A stretch of DNA of 64,000 nt from Quercus robur (lineage: Eukaryota; Streptophyta; Magnoliopsida; Fagales; Fagaceae). Each line of letters starts with the position of its first letter. Within the stretch, counting starts at the first letter, position 1. This document shows, in pieces, positions 1-12,021 of the stretch. The stretch lies in the NCBI RefSeq assembly GCF_932294415.1, contig NC_065541.1:67610695-67674694 (forward strand), written 5' to 3'. Both the position numbers and the translations under genes were made by a program. The notes under the pieces are model-generated. The model had not been told where the DNA came from, made no database searches, and saw only the letters and a program-made list of their open reading frames with translations.

Positions 1-300
1 ACCCACAACCAACGGCCTCAACCCACAGGCATAACCCACGACACCATCAACACCCAACAAGCAACCCAGCAACCCACCGCTGCTGAGAAATTCCATTGTT
101 GAAAAACATCACCAAGACCCATCAAGCAAACCACCACCGAGACCCATCAAGCAAACCACATCAGAAAAATGACCCACAACCCCATCGACTATTGGACCCA
201 CAACCCCATCGACCATTGGACCCACAACCCACTAGCAGTCATCAGACAAACCTCCACTTGCAGTCATCAACGACCCCATCGGACTCACGAGAGAGAGAGT
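1..300. repeat. C/A-rich degenerate repeat, left copy
   Basis: Degenerate repetition of words such as CCCACAACC, CATCAACACCC and CAACCCACC. The G/T-rich complement of the same words (GGTGGGTGGTGGATGGGTTT) fills about 2235-2450 on the plus strand, so the two stretches look like oppositely oriented copies of one low-complexity repeat, both ending towards GA-rich sequence. The short open frame that crosses it (96-317) is compositionally biased (Pro/His/Gln) and is not supported as a gene. Family unknown. Confidence 0.4.
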
Positions 301-310
301 CTGAGAAAAA

Positions 311-510
311 GAGATGAGAGAGAATGAGAGTGAGAGTGAGAGTTTGAGGAGGGGAATTAAAAACATTAAAAAAATAATGATATCTTGCTACAGTGTGCTC
401 TCAAAAATAAAGAGATGAGAGAGAATGAGAGTGAGAGTGAGAGTCTGAGGAGGGGAATTAAAAACATTAAAAATAATAATATCTTGCTACAGTATGCTCT
501 CAAAAATGAG
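311..510. repeat. Tandem duplication of a ~101-bp unit
   Basis: Two adjacent copies of a unit starting GAGATGAGAGAGAATGAGAG and running through a 'ggggaattaaaaacatt' stretch to 'gctctcaaaaat' begin at 311 and 412. They differ at only a few bases, so the duplication is fairly young. The following sequence to about 640 (containing 'agcatttataccaccgatgg') looks like part of the same repetitive element, of unknown family. Confidence 0.75.
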
Positions 511-2450
511 AGCTCACTATAGCAAGATGTCAAATTTTTTAAAATATAGCATCTTTGATGGAGTAGAGTTTTATAATTTCAGTAGCTAAAAATAACATTT
601 TAGCATTTATACCACCGATGGGAATGCTTTAATAAAGTAAGAACAGTAAAATGCACTGTATAACAATGCAATTACACTCATCACTCGTCCTTTAAGATGT
701 TGATGTCATCAAAAGGTTCGGTTGAGTCACTTCTCAATTGCGAGTTTGCTTGTCTGCCCTTTTTTTTAACTGTCCGTACTTTCTCGGACTTTATTGAAGA
801 CATAACACATTATTTACACAACTGTTCAGTTCTTATTATTATTATTATTTTTTTTTGGTTTATTGTTAAGTCACCGTCACAAAAATTTAAGAACACATAA
901 AATGACACAATTTATATCATAATTGTCGATATTAATATAGTAAATTTTGAGTAGCGGAGAAAAAAATAATAAGTTCATTTGAAAGTAATAGAAAGCCCAT
1001 TACAATTTGACATATAATATAATTGTGACAAAAATTGTAATATTTTATGTGAAATAAAACTATTGACAATTATTGCTAAGACCTAAAATTCTGGCTAATC
1101 CTTTGTTCGTCTAGGAAAATTTTTGTATAAAACGGTTTCATGCCACCTATGTCTCAATGACAAATGAATCCCATACACATGAGATCCACATATCATTGGC
1201 ACATAAGTTTTATGAGACTGCCTCATAAAAATACCTACTCATCAGTCCAAAACTTGGGTTGTGTGTAACCGTTTTTATTACAACTTTGACTAGTCAGGGT
1301 CAGAGTGTGATTGCACCGCGTACCTGTCTTCACATCTATTAATTTTTACCTGCCATTCACAATTAATTACATATTTGGTTAAAGTTGTGAGTTGTGACGT
1401 ACCAATATTTGCATGAACAGATTTTATACGGTATATTTTTATGTAAACGTGTATAATATTTTATATATTTATTTAGTTTATAATATAAATCTTACATAAG
1501 TAATACAATATAAACTAATAAATTTTCTTGCTTCTCAAAAAAAAAAAAAAAAAAAAAAAATCTCTATACTGTCACCCTGATTCTAGTATGTGCAACAAAG
1601 TGTTTGGAATTGGCAGAAAATTCAGCGTAATAAAAGAAAGCCCATGTTATCCATTTATAGGGTAAGGATTGTAAAATTGCATGTGTCAATGTCTCAAATA
1701 GATACATATCTAGGTTTATATTTTTCTGTGTTAAGATTGAATTTTTTACCAAATGGGGTCTATTTGAGGCATTAACATGTGCGCATTTTGTAGGAATTAA
1801 TGCAATTTAGTTTGCAATCCTTGCCCTTTTAAATCATGACTTGCAATGCAATCCTGAATATTTTTTGTTTGCTCCCCATTTTCTACTAATGCGACACAAT
1901 TTTAGGAGCATATAGGCCACAATTGAAGCACAGTATAATGAATAATCTTTTAAAAGAGTGAGGAAAGATAGAGGGAAATCGCGATAAATTTTCATATTTA
2001 TTTGAAATTATACCATTAATTCTTGCTGAGCATTGGCACCCTAAATTCATGTTTTACAAACAAAAGCACAAACTGAGTTTTATCCGGAGAGATATAGTTA
2101 AAAATTTTTAGTAACCATGAACAGTGAATGCTTATATATACTAATTATTGTAGCTTAAGGGTAAAAGGCAAATAAATTTTTTTTTGAGTTGTGGTTTGAA
2201 TGGCTATGGATCGGCGGTAGAGCAGTGGATTAGCGAGTTAGGATTTGGTGGGTGGTGGATGGGTTTGTGGTGGATTTTGACCTGCTTGTGGTGGGTGGTG
2301 GATGGGTTTTTAGTTATGTGTTGTGGCTATTTCTAATTGGTTTATGGTGGGTGGTGGATGAGTTTGTTGTTTTTGGGTTTGGTGGGTGTGAGTTTGGTGG
2401 TTGCTAGTGGCGTGGTGGTGCTACATTTGTGGTTTTGAGGTTGTTGTTGC

Positions 2451-2592
<142 letters not shown>

Positions 2593-2765
2593 TTCAGATT
2601 TGGTTTTGAGATTTCAATGGGTGTGATTTGAGATTTTGCCGATTTGGTTTGGTTTGGTTTGTTGTTTTAGTCTGGTGTTCCAATGGTTTTTAGGGGTGGT
2701 GGTGGTGTTTGGTTGGTTTGGTGTTTTAGTGATGGGCGGTGGCTGGTGATTCAGTATGAGTTTGG

Positions 2766-3198
2766 TTACGGGCGAAGCCAAAAATTTTAGTTTGGAGGGG
2801 CCAAGTTGTGATACTGGTATATTAATTAAGACAAACCTCCACACACACACACACACAAATTAATTTATTAAGAGAATTTATCATCTTCTAAATTTTAATG
2901 AGTATATAAAAATCATATATTTATTATATTAGACATGTACAAAAATTTATCATTTTCTACATAGTTTAATTTGTTAAACCTCTTAAATTATATGATTTTA
3001 AATATAATTTTTTTTTTTTTTAAGAGTACCATTGAAATGACTCAAAATTTGGGGTGGCCAACTTAAATTTTTACAAGTTACATTTTTTTTTTAAAATATA
3101 AATAACATACATACTATAAAATGATTTTTTTTTTTAAAAAAATAAAATAAAATTGGGAGGGCCTTGGCCCCCCACCATCGTGTGTGGCTCCGCCACTA
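2766..3198. mobile_element. Probable MITE-like repeat with GGCGGAGCC ends
   Basis: The stretch begins with GGGCGAAGCCAAAAATTTTA and ends with GTGTGGCTCCGCCACTA, giving imperfect inverted ends around GGCG(G/A)AGCCA; just inside them, GGGGCCAAG at the left answers CTTGGCCCCCC at the right. AGTTT occurs just outside both ends and may be a target duplication, although the exact left edge is uncertain. There is no coding capacity and the interior is AT-rich with poly-T runs. The class is not determined. Confidence 0.45.
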
Positions 3199-4613
3199 AG
3201 TTTAGAGAGACAAAGAGGAAAGAGAGATCAATAGTTTTTTTTTTTTTAAAGTTTCTATTATTTTATTAAGTTGCATGTAAAAATAAAAATTGAGATGTTA
3301 AGTGTATTGTTAAATGAGTTGGTAAAATTGATAAAATAGATAGGGTATAAAATATATATATTTTTAGAAACCTAGATATGAATATTCTTAGAAGTTGTTA
3401 ATATGATGTAAAAATTATATAGTGGTAAAATGTGCATAATATAATTAAGGGTCATGCTAACAAGTGTCCTTAAACATTAGTTAACAATCCATTTTAGGAA
3501 AGTTTTGAAACAACTTTTATGGGAAATAAAAAAAATATCAAAACATTAATTGTTTTTTTTCCCATAAAAACTTTCTTTAAATGAATTTTTAAATGTTCTA
3601 AAGGCATTTGTTAGCATTTCTCTATAATTAAAATTGATTTTTTGGTCAGTGTTACTTTCTTTCTTCCCATTGGTTTGGCGGAAATTACGATATTTTGTGG
3701 CCAACATGCCATATCAAAGAGATAAGGAAACCAAAACTTTGTGGTCAAATAGATATATTCAAATAAGATAACCCAATCAGCCAAAAGTAAAAGGATATTG
3801 TTGATCTCCAATACGTACAATAATCAAAGAACCTACTTCTAAAATGGATATATTTATATTTAAATAACCCAATCAGCAGCAAGACAGGACGAATGCATTT
3901 TTTAAAGTCAATTATTTTATGGGATTATAATTAATAAAAAAAGAGTAATTTTTGAGTAATTCTTAAGTACTTTCGGAGCACGATGGATGGTGCTGATCCC
4001 TTTTTTGGTGAGGTTCACTAATTAAATTCATAATAAAGACCATTATGAATGTGAAAAGAGTGAGTATCATTTAATATAAGAAATTAAAAATGTCCAATAA
4101 GTTATTATATATATATATATATATATATAATAAGGAAGAGATTAAATTATATAAGACGTGATGTAAAACCCATGTTTAAGAATAAAGACAATCACATTCA
4201 GTCAATTCTAATATCCATATATAAATCTAACCAAATTAGGAATTTATTAAGAAATTATTAGGTGTGGTAGGATATATTGAATTTTAAGTAAAATGCTGAT
4301 ATGATAATTATTTATTAAATAGTGTAAAATATGGGTTTTACACCCCATCCTTATAGAATTTAATGTCTATAAGAAAATCAAGGGGTGATGCAATTTGGTG
4401 CCATGTTCCATGCACTTGATAAAAATACAAGTGCATTATCTAACCTTTTGTAAGACTAAAAAAAATTCTTATAATGGAGCTGGCCCGTGTTGAAAAAAAA
4501 CTCCTTGACTATTCGAATTATCGAATAATAATTGAATAATAGAAGAAGAGATATCGTAAAAGCAACAATGATGACAACCCAAGACCATTCCCAACTCTCC
4601 TCCATAGTCCACA
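3199..4613. other. AT-rich intergenic spacer upstream of the methylesterase gene
   Basis: No credible gene seen. It contains an (AT)n run near 4108-4128 and short imperfect inverted words around 3470-3620. The last ~150 bp form the promoter-proximal region of the methylesterase gene. Confidence 0.6.
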
Positions 4614-4623
4614 TATATATAAA
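4614..4623 (+). promoter_or_regulatory. Putative TATA box of the methylesterase gene
   Basis: TATATATAAA lies 67 bp upstream of the chosen ATG at 4690, a normal distance for a plant gene with a short leader. This rests on position and sequence only. Confidence 0.5.
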
Positions 4624-4689
4624 CATCAACAACCGGGAAGAACATAGGCATAGGCATAGCGAAGCTGATACCGGCAAATAAATAAAACC

Positions 4690-7600
4690 ATGGGAGAGAA
4701 GGTTGTTAGTTTGAGAGAGGCAGAGAGAGGGTTGAAGCCACACTTTGTGCTGGTGCATGGTATAGGTGGAGGAGGTTGGTGCTGGTACAAAATCCGGTGC
4801 CTTATGGAGAATTCAGGCTATAGGGTGTCATGTGTTGACCTCAGAAGCGCTGGAATAGATCAAACACATGCCGATTCCCTGCTTTCTTTTGATGATTACA
4901 ATAAGCCACTCATGGACTTCATGTCTGCTTTGCCCGACAATGAACAGGTTAATTCAATTTGCTTTATTTATTTATATAGGATTTTTATATTTTAACTGGG
5001 GCTCATCATTAATTTAGATTTAGCTATAGAAAAGACAATGATCATGATTTGTTTTTGACAGATAATCTTGGTGGGGCATAGTGCTGGTGGGCTGAGTGTA
5101 ACTGAGGCTACTCATAAGTTTGCAAAGAAAATCCGACTGGTGGTGTATGTGGCAGCAACCATGCTAAAATTGGGCTACATGACTGATGAAGATGTCAAGG
5201 ATGTAAAGTTTTCTAAACCATTTTTAGCTCTTCCACTGCTATTTCGGTCTGAAATGAAATCTGAATTTTTACTTGAACTAGTTGGCTTGGCTGACTCATG
5301 CTCTCTCTATATATATATATATATACAGTATTTTATTTAGTTTAGAAAGCTTTTATTAGAGTAGAAACTAGCTAGCTAGAAACAGCCGATCGATGATGGC
5401 AGGGCAGCAATTGAATTGAATGTGAATGAAGGGGGAAAGGAAAGGGTTTGGTTTGCAGTCAGCAGTCAGCAGAGAGTGACAAGGTTAAGGAGGACCAGGT
5501 GTTTTGTCACATTCATTGTGTCATAGTATTAGCTTTAGCTTAGCTAGAGTTATAGAGTTTCACGAAGGGAGTGGTGGAGTAGAGTTGGGGTTGGGGTTGC
5601 CAACTGTATTCACAAACAATTGTTGGATGTGGTGGGCAAAATCCAATTCCAATTCACGATTACTGTGCTCGCCGTGCGGCCGTATGATATTCCCTCCCAC
5701 CTGCTCTGTTTCATATAGTATATAATTATTAATTATAAGCGCGTCACGTAACGCAACTGGTGGATATAATATATGTCTTACCCTACCAATTTTGGTGTAA
5801 AAGTAAAAAGAGAAAAGAAAAATGGCATAGTTGGATGCCTGACTGACTCAGACTCATGAGAAGGGGGAGTCAGTAGTACTGTCCCACTTAGGCACGTGAC
5901 TCCCATGCAGATTGCAGATCATGGGAATCCAACACTTGTTCAATTATTATAATAACTCTATAAACACAGATTTTCAGCCTTCTTTTCTTTAATTTTTTTT
6001 TTTTTAGATATATGTGCGTGTGTATCTGAAGACATATATTAGTAAAATTCTATATAGATATATATATATATTTATATATGTTATTATCTAAACATATACT
6101 AGTAAATAAAATTATATGTCCAAGGGGATTGAAAAAGCAATAACGGGCCGGCCTCACCTAACCTAACTAAGCCCTTGCTAAGGATTTCGTTCCTAGTTCC
6201 TACCGACTGACATTCCTCCCTTCAATTATTGTAGCTCTATCACTAGCTGGCAAGGCTTGTCTTTTTGTCAACTCCTCATTCTACGTGTTGAAATATCACC
6301 AATCTCAAATTGAAGATTTTTTTTTTAATTTTTTTTTTAGGTCTAGTGAGTAAAATTATTCAGCACAATCATTGTATTAGACCTTTGTGTCACATAAATA
6401 TAAGTCTCATGGGTGACATCTAAAAGAGTTGATTTCACAAACTCTATATATTTAGACCCCAAATTATCTACAACTTAATTGATTTTAGGCTAATTTAACA
6501 ATTAGGTCCAATTATCAAAATGATTAACCCATTAACACAAGCATAAGCACGAATGCATTATGTAAAAACAACCCACACAAAATCAATACATAGTCATAAC
6601 ACACAAATGTGTTATCAAAAAGGAAAATCCTACGTATTAGCCTTATTGTCACAAGTAATCCACTAGAATAGATAATTGTAATACACTTTACATATAAAGC
6701 CCTCCAAACTAACACACAATCAATGTACTTTAGCCCTTCAAACTAATTGCAATTGACTCCACAAATCCTTTCTCTACTCTAGCTTTGGATCCACAATTGA
6801 GCTCCAATTGCAATCTCCAAGTCACTTAGATAATTCTAGATTGCTTCATTGATTTTCAAGCTCCAATCAACATTCAAAACTCAAAGGTAGTGATGGGTGT
6901 AATGGTCTTAATCTTCTCTCATGGTATATGGCTATTTTAAGAGGGAGAAGGTAGAGAGAATGAATGTGTTTGACTCTCAAATTTGTTGGGTTTCACCCAT
7001 ACTTCAAATGGGAATTAGGGTTACAAATTCATGGGAAATGAGAGTGCATATATTGAGAGAGACCCGGAATTGTAGAGAGTTTATAACATAATTTTCAATT
7101 TCAAGTTTCGCCTCGTCCAGTCAAGTTTGTAGGAGTGAAAACCATAAGCAGCCAACTTCTTTTTTTTTTTAATGGGAGCCAACTTCAATTTCTGCACTTG
7201 GACAACTTCACCTCACAAATACACATGAAAACCCACAAAATTACATTAATAGAATGAAAGTTTAAGACCCAGAATAAAATACAATGAAATTTTATCATGG
7301 AAATGGTCAGCTTCTAATGGATAGACCTAACAACATCCCTTGTGATGTGTGCAAGTTTTCTTTTATAATATGAAATTAATTAGAGTTGGCTAATTAAATA
7401 TGCGGGGAATTTAAGAAGAAGAAGAGTTAAGTAATCGTCATTTATTTTTAATGTCAAACAGGGAGTACCTGATTTATCTGAATATGGCGACGTATATGAG
7501 TTAGGATTCGGATTGGGTCCTGATCAACCTCCCACAAGTGCCCTTGTGAAGAAAGAATATCAGCGCAAAATTATCTATCATTTGAGCCCTCCCGAGGTAA

Positions 7601-7983
7601 TTTTAAATTGATCACAGTTGAATTGTTTTTGAAAATATATAATCACAAAAATGAGATGCAATGAAAAATAAAAATTGTAGGATTCCACACTAGCTGCCAT
7701 GCTTTTGAGGCCAGGACCAATCAAAGCAATAAAGAATGCTCGTTTTGTGGCGGTGGCAGATGAGGATCATAACGTAGATAAGGTTCCACGCATCTACATT
7801 AAGACAATGTATGACAGAGTGGTGAAACCAGAGCAACAAGCTGCGATGATAAAGAGGTGGCCACCATCTGACGTGTATGTCTTGGATAGTGACCACAGTC
7901 CCTTCTTCTCCACTCCATTTCTGCTCTTCGGCTTGCTTGTAAAGGCTGTGGCTTCTCTTGGTTTTGGATTGAACCACCTATGA
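4690..7983 (+). CDS. MES17: Methylesterase of the MES family, MES17-like (alpha/beta hydrolase)
   Basis: Four exons join in frame at GT..AG sites: 4690-4947, 5062-5202, 7462-7596 and 7681-7983, encoding 278 residues, the usual MES length. The product is a cytosolic-type alpha/beta hydrolase without a signal peptide. Visible landmarks are the oxyanion region HGIGGGGWCWY (about residues 23-34), the nucleophile elbow GHSAGG (Ser93), and the likely acid Asp223 and base His250 (SDHSPFF). MES enzymes hydrolyse methyl esters of plant hormones; Arabidopsis MES17 acts on methyl-indole-3-acetate, and the stretch GVPDLSEYGDVYELGFGLGP is the type seen in MES17, so free auxin release is the likely role (inferred). 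Intron 2 is 2.26 kb and holds TA microsatellites but no recognised gene. The gene converges on the receptor-kinase gene downstream. It appears intact. Confidence 0.88.
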
Positions 7984-9027
7984 CTATGACTATGACTATC
8001 CATTTCTATTCTCTAATAACAACGCACCATTCTATTTTTTTTTCTTTCTGGGTAAATTTACAAATAAATAAATAAATAAAATAAAAAAACCCTTTTACTA
8101 TCTCGCTGAAACAGATTGCAAAGTCACCATCTTTGTGTGCTTTAGTTTTAGTCAATTTGTCCTGTTTAAACTTAATAAGAGAACAATTATACAAATCAAT
8201 TAATAGTGAACTACTACTCTTTATTTTATTCTTTGGATTGGTCAATTATGCATGCCTTCATCCAATAATCCAGTAGTGTGTGTATACTGTTATAGTATGT
8301 TTCCAACAGATATTGAATGCACAACTACACGGTCAACATCTGCCATTGCCAGTTTTAAGTTTAACCTTGTGGACTCGTTCATACAATGTGTTGTATTGTG
8401 GACCTTGCAATTCCACCGGTAGTGTTATATAGTAGAAGACAAAAAAAAAAAGTGGATTTTGTATTTGCAGGTGTTGTATTGTTAACCTTGCTTTGCAAAT
8501 GTAATGATAAATTGCAACAATTATTATGTTTGCAAATTTATATATCATTTCTAAAGGACTGAACTGGAAGGCAAGTAGTTATGACTTACGCATTAAATCT
8601 GAAACAAACTAAACTAGTTGCTCAGATTATTGGCAATGGCTTATTACTGCAGCAGCTGCACCTCAACCCTCAAGTTTCACTCACACACATGATCTCCCAC
8701 AAAATAGAACATTTTTATTTCTGAAAAATCAGGAAAAGAGACCTCTTCGAGTCTTGACTCTTGTTCTAATAAATTAGTACAAATAATATTCAAGATCTAG
8801 AATAGAAAGTTATATCAGGGTCCCATCATAATTCATATGTGCTAACATAAATGCACAAGAGCAGGAAAGCCTTGTCCTTACTAGTAGTAGTAGAGGCCTT
8901 TTGGCAATTTGGCATAATTGCCTTCCATATTAGATGAAAATAGATTCTAGTAAAGTCTAATTCATCGGTAGCAGAAAAGTGGATTCTTATCAGTTCCTCA
9001 TAACATAGTACCAAACCACTTGTGTGT
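7984..9027. other. Intergenic spacer between convergent genes
   Basis: About 1 kb holding the 3' flanks of the methylesterase (+) and the receptor-like kinase (-). It is AT-rich; open frames are short and unsupported. No repeat or RNA gene recognised. Confidence 0.6.
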
Positions 9028-12021
9028 TCATGGGGTTTGCACAGTAGACTCAGATTCAGAAGACATGCGGTTCTTGTCCTTGATTTCCTCCATCATTTTC
9101 ACAACTTGAACCATTTGGGGTCGCATGTCAGGCAGTTTTGTGACACATGCTAATGCAATCTGAAGCATCTGCACCATCTCCTCTTCAACATTTTGGTATC
9201 TCAGCAGCTCCACGTCAAAAACCTCAGCTGTCCATTCCTCACGGACAACAGACTTCACCCATCTCGGGAGATCAACCACCACATCATGCTGGTTCCCTCC
9301 TGGATATTGGTGTGGGACTTTGCCTGTCAGCATTTCAAGAAGGACAACTCCAAAGCTGTATACATCAGACTTCTGTGTTATTTTACGAGTTTCGGCCACC
9401 TCTGGAGCTCGATATCCGGTGGTTCGAGACAAGGTTGCAGGGAAGTTCATCAGTGGAGTCAACCCAACATCGGAGATGCACCCATCCAGGTCATTGGTGA
9501 GTAGGACATTGGAGGACTTGATGTTGCCATGGCTACACTTGGCACCACCCTCCGAATGAATGTGTGCAATTCCCCTGGCGGTTCCAAGGGAAATCTTCAC
9601 TCTTGAATCCCAATCCAGCGGAGTCCTTCCTGAACCCCTATTTCCTATTTTATTTATGTTTATGTACGGAAACATATAGTAAGAGTTTCAGAGTGGGGCA
9701 GTGATAGTATTAATATCATTATTACCATTACGAATGATGGTACTCAAAAATACATGTGACTGACTGTTTCATGTGTTCAGCCTAGGCCAAATGCAAGTTT
9801 GATTTTATACCAATGCACATTTCCATTGCATATGAGCAGATTACAACAAAACAAAGCATGCCGTCTACAACAACGTCAATATTTGATCTGGGGTGATCCT
9901 ATCCCTGATAAGGTATGAATGTCTGTCAATATTTTAGCCAAGTTTCTATACTAACTTTAAGTCAATTTCACTAAGAGAATGATAGGGAATTTCTTCTAGA
10001 AGGACTAAATAGTTTTCAGCTCTGTTGCTAACTTTGAGCAACTTAAATTTTGGCACTTTCTGATACTAGAGACTTTGAAATGGATGCTGGCATTGTTGTG
10101 CGGTGATATAAATTTCTCACCAAAGCCTATGATTCATATGAGCATAAATTTTTTTATTTATTAATCTTCACTCATCAAAAATTCATGTACTAATTTGCTA
10201 ATTGAAGTGCATATCTTTTTGGTTCTTACTATAAACATAGAAAAGGTTTTTGTTAGATATTTCATGTGTGAGTGATGCAATTGGTTAAATGGTTGAGTCC
10301 CACTTCAATATAACATTGTTAGACTCAAGGGAAAACATTTTAGTTAAGGTGGTGTTCCAACATGTTATTAAGCCCTCCCAAAGAGGCTCCTCCAAGTGTT
10401 AACTCTCAACTCTCAACTCTCAGAAACCCAAGATCCCAATTGTTTATTTCTATAGGATAGGCCCTTGAAAAGATGCCTTTCTGAAAGTCTGATATTTCTT
10501 TTGATGTTGAGAAATTAAAAGTTAGAGGTTTTTCATTTTTATTTTGTAAAATTGTGGTTAGTATTCATTTTGTTGGAGGCCATCAATAAATTCTAGACTA
10601 GTTCCCTCTGTGCAAAAAGTTTTTGCTACATTTTCGGTTGCAGAATTGGTGGAAAAGAATTGCAGAAGGGCAGCAGTCAGATCAAATGAAACTAAATAAG
10701 AATCAGGGTTAAGATTAAGCATACCATGCAAGAGCATAAACAAGCTGCCGGCAGGCATGTAGTTGTAAACCAAAAGCTTCTCATCCTTGGAAAAGTAATA
10801 TGCACGGAGTGGAACAACATTTGGGTGCTGTCCGACCCTCCCTAAAAATTCCATCTGTTGTTCAAACTCTTTCTTTCCAACCACAACTTCCTTCAACCTT
10901 TTCACTACCACTACAGTTCCCTCATCCAAAACAGCTTTATAAGCTGTTCCATAACTTCCCTTCCCAAGTACTTCAGCTGAAGCCCTCAATAAATCCTCAA
11001 GATCAAAGTTATAAGAGCATCCCTCAAAGAAGAACAGTTTGTTCTTCTCAGCTTCCTGCACTCCACTCCCAAAATCCTTAGGCTTCTCATTCCTCCCACC
11101 ACGAGAGGCCTTCCCTTTTAACACACCTTTGCCGTCATCATCTGTCCTTTTCAGACAACATATGAAGATCATTAGAACTAGTAGAAAAAGCATTGCAGAG
11201 CCCCCAACAGCCATGACAATGATAGAACCAAGGCCAAATTTCTTGTTGGGAATGGACTTTTGGTTTTGGGAGATTGTTGATGAGGGTGGCAAGTAAGAAG
11301 GTGAAGGTGAAGGTGAAGGTGACGGGGAGATTGTGGAGCAATGCTTGAGAGGGGGGCCACATAGTAGGGAATTTCCCTCAAATGAAGAGGATGGAAAGTT
11401 TTGGAGGGAAAACGGAATGGAGCCATTTAAATTGTTATAGCTCACGTTCAGAAGCTTGAGCTTTGGGAGGTTCAGTCTAGGGATGGCTCCAGAAATAGAG
11501 TTGTTTTGAAGGTTTAGCACTGTGAGTCGTGTCAGATTCTGAAATGTGAGTGGAATACTACCTGAGAAGGAGTTAAAGGAGATATCCAGTGCATTGAGTT
11601 TAGTGGAGAGAGAGGCAGGAAACTGACCGGAGAAATTGTTGTGTTGGAGGTATAAGCTTTGGAGGGAAGAAATGGAGGTGATATCAGGAGGAAGATTTCC
11701 ATTTAGGTAGTTAGATCGCAGGCTCAAGACCTTAAGAGCATCTAGCCTCCCTATGCTATGGGCTGGGATGGAGCCACGGAGTCCAACTGCTGGAATATGG
11801 ATGGCAATCACTCTGGAGCCATTTAAATTGCAAGTTACACCAACCCAAGAGCTGCAAACTGGAGTAGAAGAATTCCAATTGAGTTTTCGAGCATGTGGAA
11901 TTGCAGCAGCAAAATCAAGGAGGGCTTGTGTATCAGATTTCAGGTCAGCAACAATAAGGGGAAAGATAGGAAGTATGAACAGAAAGATCATAAGCATGAG
12001 AATCAAGGAATGAGGCTTCAT
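9028..12021 (-). CDS. LRR receptor-like kinase, subfamily III, probably catalytically inactive (At5g58300-like)
   Basis: Two exons, 12021-10725 and 9644-9028 on the minus strand, join at GT..AG within a Gly codon and encode 637 residues. Order: signal peptide (1-25), LRR N-terminal cap with CSSWVGVTC (56-64), about five LRRs (70-215), a Ser-Pro-rich juxtamembrane stretch (232-248), one transmembrane helix (about 265-290) with a following KR, then a kinase-like domain (345-620). The glycine loop GKGSYG (353-358) and the VVKRLK lysine (K374) are present. The catalytic loop reads HGN (471-473) instead of HRD, and the metal motif is DVG instead of DFG, so phosphotransfer is unlikely. This is usual for this plasma-membrane subfamily, annotated as 'probable inactive receptor kinase'; such proteins usually act as scaffolds or co-receptors in development. 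Ligand unknown. The 1.08 kb intron sits inside the kinase domain, as in relatives. It looks intact. Confidence 0.9.
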
